From Chroococcidiopsidaceae cyanobacterium YX2bin18 (GTDB lineage Bacteria; Cyanobacteriota; Cyanobacteriia; Cyanobacteriales; Chroococcidiopsidaceae), in assembly GCA_030446505.1 (NCBI GenBank), contig JAUJND010000018.1, positions 1 to 60,582 on the forward strand: a DNA stretch of 60,582 nucleotides. The letters run 5' to 3'. Under the pieces are notes generated by a model, which worked only from the letters and a program-made list of their open reading frames with translations, was not told the origin of the DNA and made no database searches. Position numbers and translations under genes: made by a program. This document shows, piece after piece, positions 48,025-56,804 of this stretch; position 1 is the first letter of the stretch; each line of letters starts with the position of its first letter.

Positions 48025-48096
48025 CGAGCATGGAGGGACGGAACCCCGACCCCTCAGAACCGGAATCTGATGCTCTATCCACTGAGCTACATGCCC
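48025..48096 (-). tRNA. tRNA-Arg(CCG), T-arm aberrant (possible pseudo-tRNA)
   Basis: Read from 48096 down, the acceptor GGGCATG pairs with CATGCTC. The D-arm GCTC/GAGC is normal. The anticodon stem TCAGA/TCTGA holds loop TTCCGGT with anticodon CCG. The T-arm is odd: instead of a GGGGG-TTCGAAT-type arm it reads GGGG-TTCCGT-CCCTC, lacking the conserved A58 and one base of the loop, and the variable loop has an extra base. The total is 72 nt with no encoded CCA. It is either a decayed gene or affected by indel errors in C/G runs. Confidence 0.8.
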
Positions 48097-48208
48097 TTGC
48101 ACTGTAAAAGCATAGCATTTTCAGCGGTCAAGTGACACTTAATCAACAGAACTTCTCAAAATTAGTCACTTGATCCAGTAAATGTTAGTTTACTGGTACT
48201 CTACTGGT

Positions 48209-48403
48209 ATGTCTCGGATGTTAAAGAAAGTTGCCCGTTGAGCTTCTGCATTTGCAGTTTTATCGCTTGTCTCTGCTCATAGTTTTGGTTTCTACACATC
48301 AATTACTGTAGCCGATGGTAACTCTTGCCATGACTCGTTTCTCTATCTGAACCCTCTACCTAAACACCAATGGTATAGACTTAACTATCTTCCACTTAAG
48401 TGA
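48209..48403 (+). pseudogene. Possible small secreted protein with in-frame TGA
   Basis: ATG 48209 reads MSRMLKKVAR, TGA, then ASAFAVLSLVSAHSFGFYT and a short mature part with SCHDSFLYLNPLPKHQWY, ending at TGA 48401-48403. The leader has basic residues followed by a hydrophobic core, so it looks like a signal peptide split by one stop (CGA to TGA would do it). I recognise no family. Confidence 0.3.
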
Positions 48404-48607
48404 TTATAGCTCGCTTAATTTGGTGCATGTGCTAGCTATTGATAAAACTGCAATGGTAAAAGCAATCGGATTTTATAGACTTTTTCACAATACTAGCAAG
48501 TCAAACCAAGCGCGATCGCAGCCCCATAAAAATTGGGAGTAATGATAAAGTGTTCGCCCCGATAAAACTGTAATCGTGAAGACGATAAGGTGAGTGCAGC
48601 CCTACTT

Positions 48608-48747
48608 ATTGGATGAATGTATTTAACGCGATGCCTTCGGCGGTATGCTCTTCGACCATGCTACGCAAACGCAAAGCGACCATCGCTGTTTGATTTTAAG
48701 GCAAGATAATAGCTTTTTACTGATACTAGTTCACTACTTTTCATGCG
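48608..48747. repeat. Left copy of a 140-bp direct repeat
   Basis: It begins ATTGGATGAATGTATTTAAC and runs through GCGATGCCTTCGGCGGTA, CATGCTACGCAAACGCAAAG and TGATACTAGTTCACTACT to CATGCG. The second copy is at 49496-49636 in the same orientation, roughly 85% identical by eye. The inner GCGATGCCTTCGGCGG part is a dispersed cyanobacterial repeat type, but the match extends well beyond it. Confidence 0.85.
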
Positions 48748-48776
48748 ATTGATCTTCAATAACACAAACTAAGTAG

Positions 48777-49064
48777 TTATGAATTATGTTTTATATAAGT
48801 TCGTAATACATCATTAATCAAAGTTTGGTAACCTTTTTCTTGGGCGTGTGTTTTAAACCATTCCAAAACTTCGGTATCAACTCTGATGCTAATCTGTTCT
48901 GTTCTTGGTTTACGCTTTACCAATTTAGCCTTTTTGAAAAACTCTTCATCTAGAGGAGGAATATCTGAGTAGTCAATATCTTCATCAGACATTGCCTCAA
49001 GCTCTTTCGCGCGTTCCTCGCTCATAGGAGGTATCTCATCAATATGCTTGCGTACAGTAGTCAT
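48777..49064 (-). CDS. brnA: BrnA-family antitoxin
   Basis: From ATG 49064 (MTTVRKHIDEIPPMSEER) the protein has 95 residues. Its acidic N-terminus would bind the toxin (DEDIDYSDIPPLDEEFFKKA). A C-terminal ribbon-helix-helix DNA-binding domain (EQISIRVDTEVLEWFKTH ... YQTLINDVLRTYI) would repress the operon. It overlaps the brnT stop by 26 bp in the usual toxin-first order, so translation is coupled. The frame is intact. Confidence 0.85.
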   Translation of the reverse strand: MTTVRKHIDEIPPMSEERAKELEAMSDEDIDYSDIPPLDEEFFKKAKLVKRKPRTEQISIRVDTEVLEWFKTHAQEKGYQTLINDVLRTYIKHNS

Positions 49065-49323
49065 AATACAATTGCTTTTCCTTCTTGTTGGCTCGGCGAG
49101 CAGAAATAATCCTAATTCTTGCTTCTCGTTCGGTGTAAACAACACTCAAAATTACCATCTGACTGTTTCTGCCAATCCTAATAAACCTTACTTCCCCGTA
49201 CTCAAACCGAGTATCAACTATTTCATATATGGGGTAGCAAAAGATTTCGGCAGCTTCTTCAAAACTAATTCGATGCTTCTTTTGGTTGGCTTTGTTTTTT
49301 CCTTCGTCCCATTCAAATTCCAT
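49039..49323 (-). CDS. brnT: BrnT-family ribonuclease toxin
   Basis: From ATG 49323 (MEFEWDEGKNKANQKKHR) the protein has 94 residues; a start five codons upstream is possible. BrnT hallmarks are WDExKxxxNxxKHxISFEEA, then YGEVRFIRIGRNSQMVILSV and the basic tail VYTEREARIRIISARRANKK holding the RelE-like catalytic Arg residues. BrnT cleaves RNA and stops growth unless bound by BrnA. The pair sits between two 140-bp direct repeats and is the only intact locus from 43 to 56 kb. Confidence 0.88.
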   Translation of the reverse strand: MEFEWDEGKNKANQKKHRISFEEAAEIFCYPIYEIVDTRFEYGEVRFIRIGRNSQMVILSVVYTEREARIRIISARRANKKEKQLYYDYCTQAY

Positions 49324-49495
49324 ATTTTGTATATACATTTTAGTATATACATTATCTAAAGTGCTCGCTCTTGGTCAAACTGAAATGATGAAAGTAATTG
49401 CTCTTGATAAAACTAGAATAGTGAAGGTGATCGTTGATACAGGAATTGTCAAGGCGATAGCGAAGTGCTGATGCTAGCAGATCGTAGCATTACTG

Positions 49496-49636
49496 ATTGG
49501 ATGAGTATATTTAACGCGATGCCTTCGGCGGTACGCTCTTCGAGCATGCTACGCAAACGCAAAGCGACCACCGCGCTTTTGATTGTAAGGCAAGGCAATC
49601 GCTTGTTACTGATACTAGTTCACTACTGGTAATGCG
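49496..49636. repeat. Right copy of the 140-bp direct repeat
   Basis: Same orientation as 48608-48747, from ATTGGATGAGTATATTTAAC to AATGCG. Upstream of each copy a GATAAAACT..AAT.GTGAAG motif also recurs (near 48561 and 49407), suggesting that the duplicated unit was once longer. Confidence 0.85.
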
Positions 49637-49755
49637 TAGACGTACAGCAGGATACCACAGACATTACTCTTTTTCTAACTGCATTAGAAACTCTCTTTGT
49701 TCCATTATATGCAACTAAACTATGACACCATTTAGTGGTATCAAGCTTTGAATTA

Positions 49756-51110
49756 TCATGATCGCACATAAGCCTTGCCTAAAGATAATTCAGCCCTCCA
49801 GTTAGCAAGATCAGCAAAAGCGCGATCGCGGTAAGCTCCATAGCGTTCCTGTTTGTTCTTAATTCTTTCTCCCATTTGGGGCAAAATGCCAAAGTTAGGC
49901 GGTATTGGTTGGAAATGCTTAGGTGATGCCGAACTGATAAATTCAAACAGCGACCCCATCATCGTTGTTGCTGGTAGCGTCAATGGTACTTTACCCAAAA
50001 CTAGCCGTGCTGCATTTATTCCAGCCAACCAGCCACCAGCCGCCGCTGCTGTGTAGCCCTCAGTACCAATCAATTGTCCAGCTGCTAATACAGTAGGATA
50101 TTGTTTAAATTGCAGCGTCGGTTGCAACAGTTGAGGTGCATTGATGAAGGTGTTACGGTGCATCACTCCCAGCCGCACGAACTCCGCATCTTCTAACCCA
50201 GGAATCAACTGAAATATCCGCTTTTGCTCACCCCAACGTAAATTCGTCTGGAAGCCCACCATATTCCACAGTTGCCCAGCTTTATCTTCTTGGCGTAACT
50301 GCACTACCGCGTAGGGACGTTCCGACTGATTCTCAGGGGCGCGGAAATCCCCTTTACGAGCATCAAATAACCCCACAGGCTTCAGCGAACCATAACGCAT
50401 TGTGTCTTCCCCGCGCTGTGCTAATTCTTCAATCGGCAGACAGGCTTCAAAAAATTTAGCCGTTTCCCGCTCAAAATCCTTCAATTCTATTTGTTCGGCA
50501 GCACGAAGTTCTTGCCAAAATCGCAGATACTGTTCCCGATTCATTGGGCAGTTGAGATAAGCAGCGTCTCCTTTGTCGTAGCGAGAGGCAAGAAAGGCGA
50601 TATCGCGGTTAATCGATTCTCCGACTACAATCGGGCTAGCAGCATCGAAAAAGCTAAGGTATTCCATACCCGTAAAGGAGCGCAAATCTTCTGCTAGCTG
50701 CGGGCTGGTTAAAGGTCCAGTAGCTAAAACAACAATTCCTGCGGGAATTTGATTAACTTCGCCACGACGCAGTTCAATTAAAGGATGACGCGAGAGAGTT
50801 TCAGTCAAGTCGTGGCTGAATTGTCCTCGATCTACAGCTAGCGCCCCACCAGCAGGAACTGCGTGTTCATCAGCTTTAGAAATGACAATCGAACCAAGCG
50901 ACGTAGTTCTTCGTGCAATAAACCAGCAGCGCGATCGCTCGACTGCGCTCAAAGAATACTGCACACTAGTTCTGCCAAACGTTCCTGAGGATGGGCGGGG
51001 CTAAACGCTGCGGTCTCATTTCATGCAGAATCACAGGTACTCCAGAAGCAGCAATTTGCCATGCTGCTTCTGTTCCAGCTAGTCCACCACTATAACTTGA
51101 ATAGGTGCAT
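49756..51110 (-). pseudogene. trmFO: TrmFO, folate-dependent tRNA(m5U54)-methyltransferase, N-terminus frameshifted
   Basis: The 3' three-quarters is open ([94 protein letters not shown]). The N-terminal FAD-binding part is broken. From ATG 51110, MHxPIQVI is followed by one missing base in the GGT-GGT-GGA codons, then [20 protein letters not shown], another missing base at RFSPAHPQ, and further indels at CSNSLSAQSSDRA. TrmFO methylates U54 in the tRNA T-loop using methylenetetrahydrofolate and FADH2. Without the Rossmann GxGxxG the protein could not bind FAD. Confidence 0.85.
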
Positions 51111-51178
51111 CACAATCTCCTCCTTAATCCAACTCTTAGCAAGGAACACGGAAAGCTATAGCCATGACAGGAGTATTC

Positions 51179-52669
51179 CTACACCTCTAGTCTGATTAAA
51201 TCTGCAACGTTTCGAGTAATAAATTTAGGAGCTGGCAGAATAATGATTACTAATAAACTTAGTGCTAGCAACCCTAAAATGTCGCGTTTGTTATCTAATT
51301 CACTAACATCATTCAGGGCTGGTTCATCCGTAATCGGCATAAAAAATAGGATAATTGCCCATACCAAAAATCCAGACTGAATTAAAGAAAGCCCTAATAA
51401 CAAAAATCTAGCAATTTGACCGATTACTATAGCTGTTCGTTGCCCAAACATTGCATGGACAATGTGGCCACCATCAAGCTGTCCTACTGGCATCAAGTTC
51501 AAAGCAGTCACAATTAGACCTAAGAAACCTGCTAAGGCGACTGGATGCAAGTCAATTGCTTGGTCAGCCGTCACTGAGTCACTCAGCGCTAGCTTACTGA
51601 GCAGCGCCAGTAAGAGGGAATAGTTGGGATTAAGGGCATCTGGGTCTAACACATTCCCTGGCTGCTCAGGCAGGGTACAACGGTAGAAATGAGCTAAACC
51701 CCAAATTAACAACGGCAATGTCACGACAAAACCTGCCAAGGGACCAACAATGCTAACGTCAAATAAGGCTTTACGGTTTGGTACGGGCGATCGCATTTGA
51801 ATAAATGCGCCAAATGTTCCTAAGAAAAAAGGGTACAGGAATAAAGTATGGTAATGTTGCCCGAATTTTATAGAACCGGAGCCGTCAGGTAGTGACCGAG
51901 TTCGTGGATGCCCAAAATTGTCATCAGGCTAAAGCATAAGGCAGCCCACTCAGTAGTACAGCCTAAGCTAGATTCTAAAGTAGAGATATTAGCATTAGCA
52001 ATCCCTACTCCAACCAAAGTCGTAGTAAACTGAATTTGTTGCCAGCAGTCCTAGTGCTAATCTAGGGCGTGTTACCTGCTGTTTAGAACTTCGTCAGTTG
52101 GACGTTGGGGATTGGGAACAGGGCAAAGAAAGGTTTTCCATTTCCACCGTCTTGAAAGACAACCAAGCGATCGCCAAACTGTGCTTCAATATTTTCCCGA
52201 ATCCGTTGGTATGCAACTGCTGGTGTTGTTTTTAACTGCCCCTGACAAATAACCGCTTGAGGTCGATACTCAATGTTGTGGATGTAGTAAACAGACCAGG
52301 GAAAACAATTCCGCAGCTGACAGTTTCTTCGGCTTGATCAATAGGACGTAATGGCGCAGCAGCAGATGTTGCTTGCCGCAGTGGCAGTGATTCTGAGACT
52401 GATTTTTAGTTGGTGCTGCCTTTGGGTTTAAACCTACGACCCCACTGAATCAGGCCAGCATGATAAAAGGGCAAATTATGAATGGTCCAATCATTAATGC
52501 TGTTGGCATTTGATTAGGTCCATACTTTGCAGTCCACGCACTCAAATCAGTGCTGGTGTCATTAACACAAGCCACAAGATCCAGACTGGCGTTCGCGTAA
52601 TCCCCAACATCAGTGTTGCACAATTAAATAAGTAAAAAGTCCCAGAAGAAGGAGAAACCAAAATTCCAT
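51179..52669 (-). pseudogene. Site-2 protease family (M50) membrane metalloprotease, frameshifted
   Basis: ATG 52669 starts MEFWFLLLLGLFTYLIVQH, then shifts. Fragments in order are TRTPVWILWLVLMTPALI, LRPIDQAEE, FGDR-type and DGG-type pieces near 52150, LMTILGIHELGHY with the zinc site HELGH near 51900, and YKIRATLPYFIPVPFF. A final intact frame (51796-51179) has MRSPVPNRKALFDVSIVGPL, LNLMPVGQLDGGHIVHAMFG with the third zinc-ligand Asp, and more TM helices. The layout matches the cyanobacterial/chloroplast EGY-like branch of M50 proteases. At least five indels break it. Confidence 0.8.
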
Positions 52670-52799
52670 GCTATTTTCAGATAATTTGGAAGGTATATCT
52701 CAATTTGTTGTATTGATACACTTAAAAGTAACAAGCTACACATATCAAAACTGTGTTTTACCCAACGTTTCAGCGCTAAAGTTTAAAGCTATAACGTCT

Positions 52800-53539
52800 C
52801 AACTTTAAAGATTCATTCGTGTACTCAGATTTACCCGATCCCCCAAGGCCAGTTCTGCTCCTGGTTCCTTGCAAAGACAAAGTAGTTTTCTAAACCACCA
52901 CAGGCTGTTCAGGACAATATTTTCAGTACTTCCACCAAATCGGGACACTTTAGAGGAACTTCTTATCTTATTGTAGGAGGAGTGAATATCTTGGTCGATT
53001 GTCGGCTTGGAATCAAGCAAACGAAAATTTTTGCGCTCTCTTTAGGGAGTAGAATTACTATTTCTCACTCACCGAGGCGGCATTGGTAAGACGCAAAAGT
53101 GCAGAAAGTGTTTGGCTGTGAGATTTTGATTCAGGAGCAGGAAGCTTATTTACTGCCTGGGGTTAAAAGTAGCTACGTTTCAGCATGAGTTTACTCTCAG
53201 TTCACTCTTGCAGGCAATTTGGACACCGGGGCATTCGCCTGGTTTCCTCCTGCTTATATTACATAAATAAAGATTCTCACTTATTGTTTCTGGCGGCACT
53301 TACTCCCAAATCGTTTAGGTGTGAGCCAGTGCCATTGCGGACAGCTAAAACCTTTCACTGGCACAGGCAAATTAAGAGTGTTCAGTTATTGCGCGATCGC
53401 CACGCCTGAAACTCTGTAATACATTTGTCCAGGTGCTAATATCGGCTTTCTTCGGGGTAAACGGGTTATTAATCAGGCATACCCACGACTAGATAACCCG
53501 GATTTAAGAGCGCTGCTGCAAGCAAAACCTATTCTCTAG
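52800..53539 (+). pseudogene. MBL-fold hydrolase, frameshifted
   Basis: Fragments in changing frames give GTSYLIVGGVNILVDC, AWNQANE, FLTHRGGIGKTQK, VFGCEILIQEQEAYLLPGVK, FQHEFTLSSLLQAIWTPGHS, then LRVFSYC and TPETL, and finally YICPGANIGFLRGKRVINQA with PRLDNPDLRALLQAKPIL and TAG at 53539. The order and the TPGHSPG motif match metallo-beta-lactamase-fold hydrolases, but the usual HxHxDH is here THRGGIGK, as in a divergent cyanobacterial branch. The start is approximate. At least six frame changes are needed. Confidence 0.65.
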
Positions 53540-53695
53540 TTAGATGGGATCGATCTCCCCTTTAGAAGATTAGAGCAGACAGCAATGAATATTCAATTCT
53601 TTAGAGGTCAGCGGTTGACTTATTTGAGCAATTTTTTGGGAGGTTTTTCCATAAAACAATATCCAGAGAAATTCTCCGATAGTATAACCATTTAG

Positions 53696-54773
53696 GGCTT
53701 TGTTGCATGAATCAATAAAAGCGAGTTGTTTCCCCTGTTGTAAAGTGATAAATTAGCGCTCTACTTTGTAGGTATCAGGATTGCTCACTTGAATCATGCG
53801 GTTAAGCACTGCACACTGAAGGAATAACTCTACTGCCTGTTGCTCAAAGCAGCGTCGTCGTAGCTTGCCACCAAAGAGACTTTTAAGACGAAAGATAGTG
53901 TTTTCAACGATTGAGCGCCTGTGGTAGTTGCTCTGGCGTTGCCACCAGCTCGTCCGATTTGATGAATGCGTCGGAGATTTTCATCCGCGAGTATGAGTGA
54001 GCATGACAATCAAGTTGTTTTTGGATACGCGCTCCTTGACGTGGTGGAATAGCAGCTCGCGCTTGCTTGTCGGCAATGGCATCATAGCAGGAGCGTTGGT
54101 CGTAAGCTCCATCTGCACTTACTTGTTCAATCTCATCAACAATATTTTGAAGTAACTCTGGCAGTGCTGCACCATCACTAACATTATTCGTGCTAGCCAT
54201 CGCAGTCAGTATTTCCCTGTTGCTTCATCAACTCCCAGGTGCAGTTTCCTCCATGTTCGCCGCTGTGCGCTACCATGCTGTCTTACTTGCCACTCTCCTT
54301 CCCCGTACACGCCTTGACTCCGGTAGAATCCACTACTACATGACGTGAAAAGCCTGTCTTGATTATTGGTAATTCTACCTCTAGTTTTCCTAGCCGTCGT
54401 GACAATGTGCTGTGGTCGGGGACTGATAAATTCACACCCATCAACTCGAACAGTGACTCTAAAAAACCCTGTGTTTGTCTTCCTGCTAAGTGAAACAACG
54501 ATTGAATTGTTCCCATAGTGGCGATTGCCACATCCGTGTAATTTAGCGATGCCCCACGAAGCCCCGTCTTCTCCCTGCTCAACCAATTCTCTAGCACCTC
54601 TTCACTTATCCAAAACGTCAGATTACCCCTCAGTTTGAGGGCAGCATTGTACTTTTTCCAGTTCCGAATTCGGTATTGCTGTCTAGCTACGGCTTTGGCA
54701 TTGTTGAGTAGACCTTTTACTCCTCAACACCTAACACACTCACTCCATACATGACTATTTATGCAACAAAGCC
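53696..54773 (-). mobile_element. IS5-family (IS903-type) insertion sequence with 9-bp target duplication
   Basis: The terminal inverted repeats are GGCTTTGTTGCATGAAT at 53696 and GGCTTTGTTGCATAAAT on the other strand, ending at 54773. The nine bases ACCATTTAG precede the left end (53687-53695) and repeat after the right end (54774-54782). The IR sequence and the 9-bp duplication are those of the IS903 group. The length is 1078 bp. The target was a region of ATATCCAGA-type repeats. Confidence 0.9.
53753..54715 (-). pseudogene. IS5-family transposase, frameshifted
   Basis: The N-terminal part reads YRIRNWKKYNAALKLRGNLT, then LNYTDVAIATMGTIQSLFHL and PDHSTLSRRLGKL. SRHVVVDSTGVK holds the first catalytic Asp. 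Other frames give RRTWRKLHLGVDEATGKY, EQVSADGAYDQRSCYDAIAD with the second Asp, and VVENTIFRLKSLFGGKLRRR with the catalytic Glu, ending at TAA 53753-53755. Three or more indels break it, so the element could move only with help from another copy. The start is approximate. Confidence 0.8.
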
Positions 54774-54782
54774 ACCATTTAG

Positions 54783-54925
54783 CACAATATCCAGAAAAAA
54801 TCTCGATATCATCGCATGAATATAGGAAAGTTTCTTGATATCACCCCACATAGGGTGGATATATGGAAAAATTCTGCTTTTGTGTCCTATAGGTAGATGA
54901 ACAGAAACTTTCCACATAATAACTA
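54783..54925. other. Degenerate ATATCCAGA-type repeats
   Basis: Units such as ATATCCAGAAAAAATCTC, ATATAGGAAAGTTTCTTG and ATATATGGAAAAATTCTG follow one another about 35-45 bp apart, and one more (ATATCCAGAGAAATTCTC) lies left of the IS at 53669. Each is a weak inverted repeat around an A/T core. No gene is seen. Confidence 0.4.
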
Positions 54926-54978
54926 GTTAGGCACAACTGATAAGCAGAGAAAAACTTGATATGCTTGGAAAAGTGACA

Positions 54979-55699
54979 CCGGGATCGACAAAGCCGACTG
55001 GTCATCGTAGATCATACTGAAACTTATGGTCGACATATATTGGCCAAAGTTGCCAAGAACTTGAATGTCTCAAAATGTGTAGACTTAGGCAGGGCAATGG
55101 TGATGATCTGTTGGTAGTAAAAGAATGTCACCTAATAGCGAATTAATCGAGTTGATTTGGTAGCTGGAATAAAGAAAATTAGTTGATAGAGGCATAGAGC
55201 TTCATAACTTTCAATATAGAAAACCAATCATTTCCTTTTAAAAGGAAAAACCATAGACCTCTTTCTGGCAAATCAAATTCTTGAACACACTATGAAATCT
55301 ACTGGATCAATCACGAGATATTTAGAACTCTAAAAGTTGGAGGATGTCTGTATTTAGGCGTTCCAAACATTCTATCTCTTCATAATCGCATTCTAGGATT
55401 TCTTGGTGTTCATCAACTTGTGCAAAGATAATTTCTGCTCATGTCAGAGTGTTTTCTAAAGGCGACACGCTTTTGTTTTTACCGTGAAATAGCAAGTGGT
55501 TTTTCCGAAATAGAGGAGTTTTATGGTTCACAATTCTATCCATTCCCAAAATATTCGCGCCCTTAGCATCACTTTTTCCGTCACTTGCTTTTTCAATCTT
55601 TTTTCTTAATAAGAAAGACCTCGAAATACAACGGAGAGTTCATCGTGGCCTTCATCAGTACAGTTGGAAACGAATTTCTATTTAGGTCATGATGCCTAA
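54979..55699 (+). pseudogene. Class I SAM-dependent methyltransferase, frameshifted
   Basis: Recovered fragments are TKPTGHRRS, ILAKVAKNLNVSKCVDLG followed by GNGDDLLVVKECH (SAM-binding motif I; the usual GCGNG is damaged), IDLFLANQILEHT, IFRTLKVGGCLYLGVPNILS, LHNRILGFLGVHQLV, REIASGFSEIEEFYGSQFYP and VQLETNFYLGHDA, ending at TAA 55697-55699. The order matches a full methyltransferase of about 240 residues. At least five indels break it. The substrate is unknown. The start is approximate. Confidence 0.65.
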
Positions 55700-55831
55700 C
55701 ACTACGTTGGAGTGGCGGGCGAAATACCTTAGTTGTGTGTTCAAAGGGTATCTAACGCCGCTCAACTCCTAACGTTCGACAGCTTTCGTTGTTTGTGGCT
55801 ATCCTGAAACACTGATATAAATACTTCTATT

Positions 55832-55990
55832 ATGTTTGATGGTTTCACTCGTAAGCAAGTCAAAACTCAAGAAACTACAATCAGCCTCGTTCGAGGGTGG
55901 TAGCAGTTATCCAATTTTGCTGTTGCATGGCTACCCGCAAACTCATGTCTGCTGGCATCGCGTCGCCGCCGTTAGACCACTATGAGGGTG
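55832..55990 (+). pseudogene. N-terminal fragment of an alpha/beta hydrolase
   Basis: ATG 55832 reads [20 protein letters not shown], shifts frame at a GGTGG stretch, and continues [27 protein letters not shown]. The [14 protein letters not shown] block is the oxyanion-hole strand of haloacetate dehalogenase-like hydrolases. The nucleophile elbow and catalytic His are absent; unrelated sequence follows, so the gene is truncated as well as shifted. Confidence 0.65.
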
Positions 55991-56066
55991 CAACTCAAGA
56001 AACCGTAAGTTTTCAGTTAAGCGTGGTTAGGATGTCTATTAGGTTGCGATCGCGCTTGCCAAATCT

Positions 56067-56622
56067 TCACTCCAGCAACCAACCAAATAATTCTTTCACT
56101 GTCAGACTAAAATCTTTAGCAAATTCTGGCACTGGTAATTGCGCTTCTGGTTGATCGTAAAAGTTGCTGCTTGATGCGGTAGATGCACAAATACAGATTG
56201 TTCTTCTGGATCGATCAGCCAGCCCATTTGCGTTTCGTACTTCAAGCAATACAAAATATTTTTTGTAACTTTTGTCTGGCTCTGGTCAGGTGAAAGAATT
56301 TCAATTGTCCAGTCGGGTGCAATCAAAAATGTTGGCAACTGAACGGTTCTCTTTGGGAAGTCCTGACCAAGTGAACATAAAAATATCAGGGACTAGCGAG
56401 CGTCCTCAAAAGTACAGCGAAGCTCTGAAAAAGCTCGTGCAATCTGCTTAGGCTTCAAGACTGAGTTAATTGCCGGGAGCTAACTCGTTTGAATTACGCT
56501 GTGTTCTCCGAGGCATTGGCTTTTTGAATATATGCCCATCAATGTATTCGCTAGCGGGTTCTGTTTCCGGCAACTTTAAAAATTCCTCTAGCGTTAGAAC
56601 TTGAGTAGGTATTTTGTACCAT
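56067..56622 (-). pseudogene. Uma2 family endonuclease-like protein, frameshifted
   Basis: ATG 56622 starts MVQ, then in shifted frames IPTQVLTLEEFLKLPETE, PASEYIDGHIFKKPMPR, a damaged middle, PDWTIEILSPDQSQTKVTKN with the catalytic E of the PD-(D/E)XK-like fold, ILYCLKYETQMGWLIDPEEQ, and the C-terminus FYDQPEAQLPVPEFAKDFSL to VKELFGWLLE. This is a complete Uma2 (DUF820) protein in outline. Hundreds of copies exist in some cyanobacteria; their role is unknown. Several indels break it. Confidence 0.75.
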
Positions 56623-56777
56623 TGAAGTTTTCCTGATCAGAACCCCAGTTGCACTTCTTTCGTTATTCTACGGACGGTACAAGCAATTTGCGCGGTTTGA
56701 CAAGTCGTCGCAGCGTAGACGGAAGGAATTCTTGCTTGTGTTAGAGGTTACTCGCTGCCGCTGTCGCTCGTTAGGAA

Positions 56778-56794
56778 GTAAGGAAATTCCTTAC
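56778..56794 (-). terminator. Hairpin after ctpA
   Basis: GTAAGGAA (56778-56785) pairs with TTCCTTAC (56787-56794) just downstream of the ctpA stop on the minus strand. The stem is 8 bp with a one-base centre and no clear T-run. Confidence 0.35.
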
Positions 56795-56804
56795 CTTTAG
56801 GCTT

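Noticed and set aside
48239..48241. In-frame TGA read as selenocysteine
   Set aside because: No selenocysteine insertion-like stem follows, no selenoprotein family fits, and many nearby genes carry ordinary nonsense or frameshift lesions.
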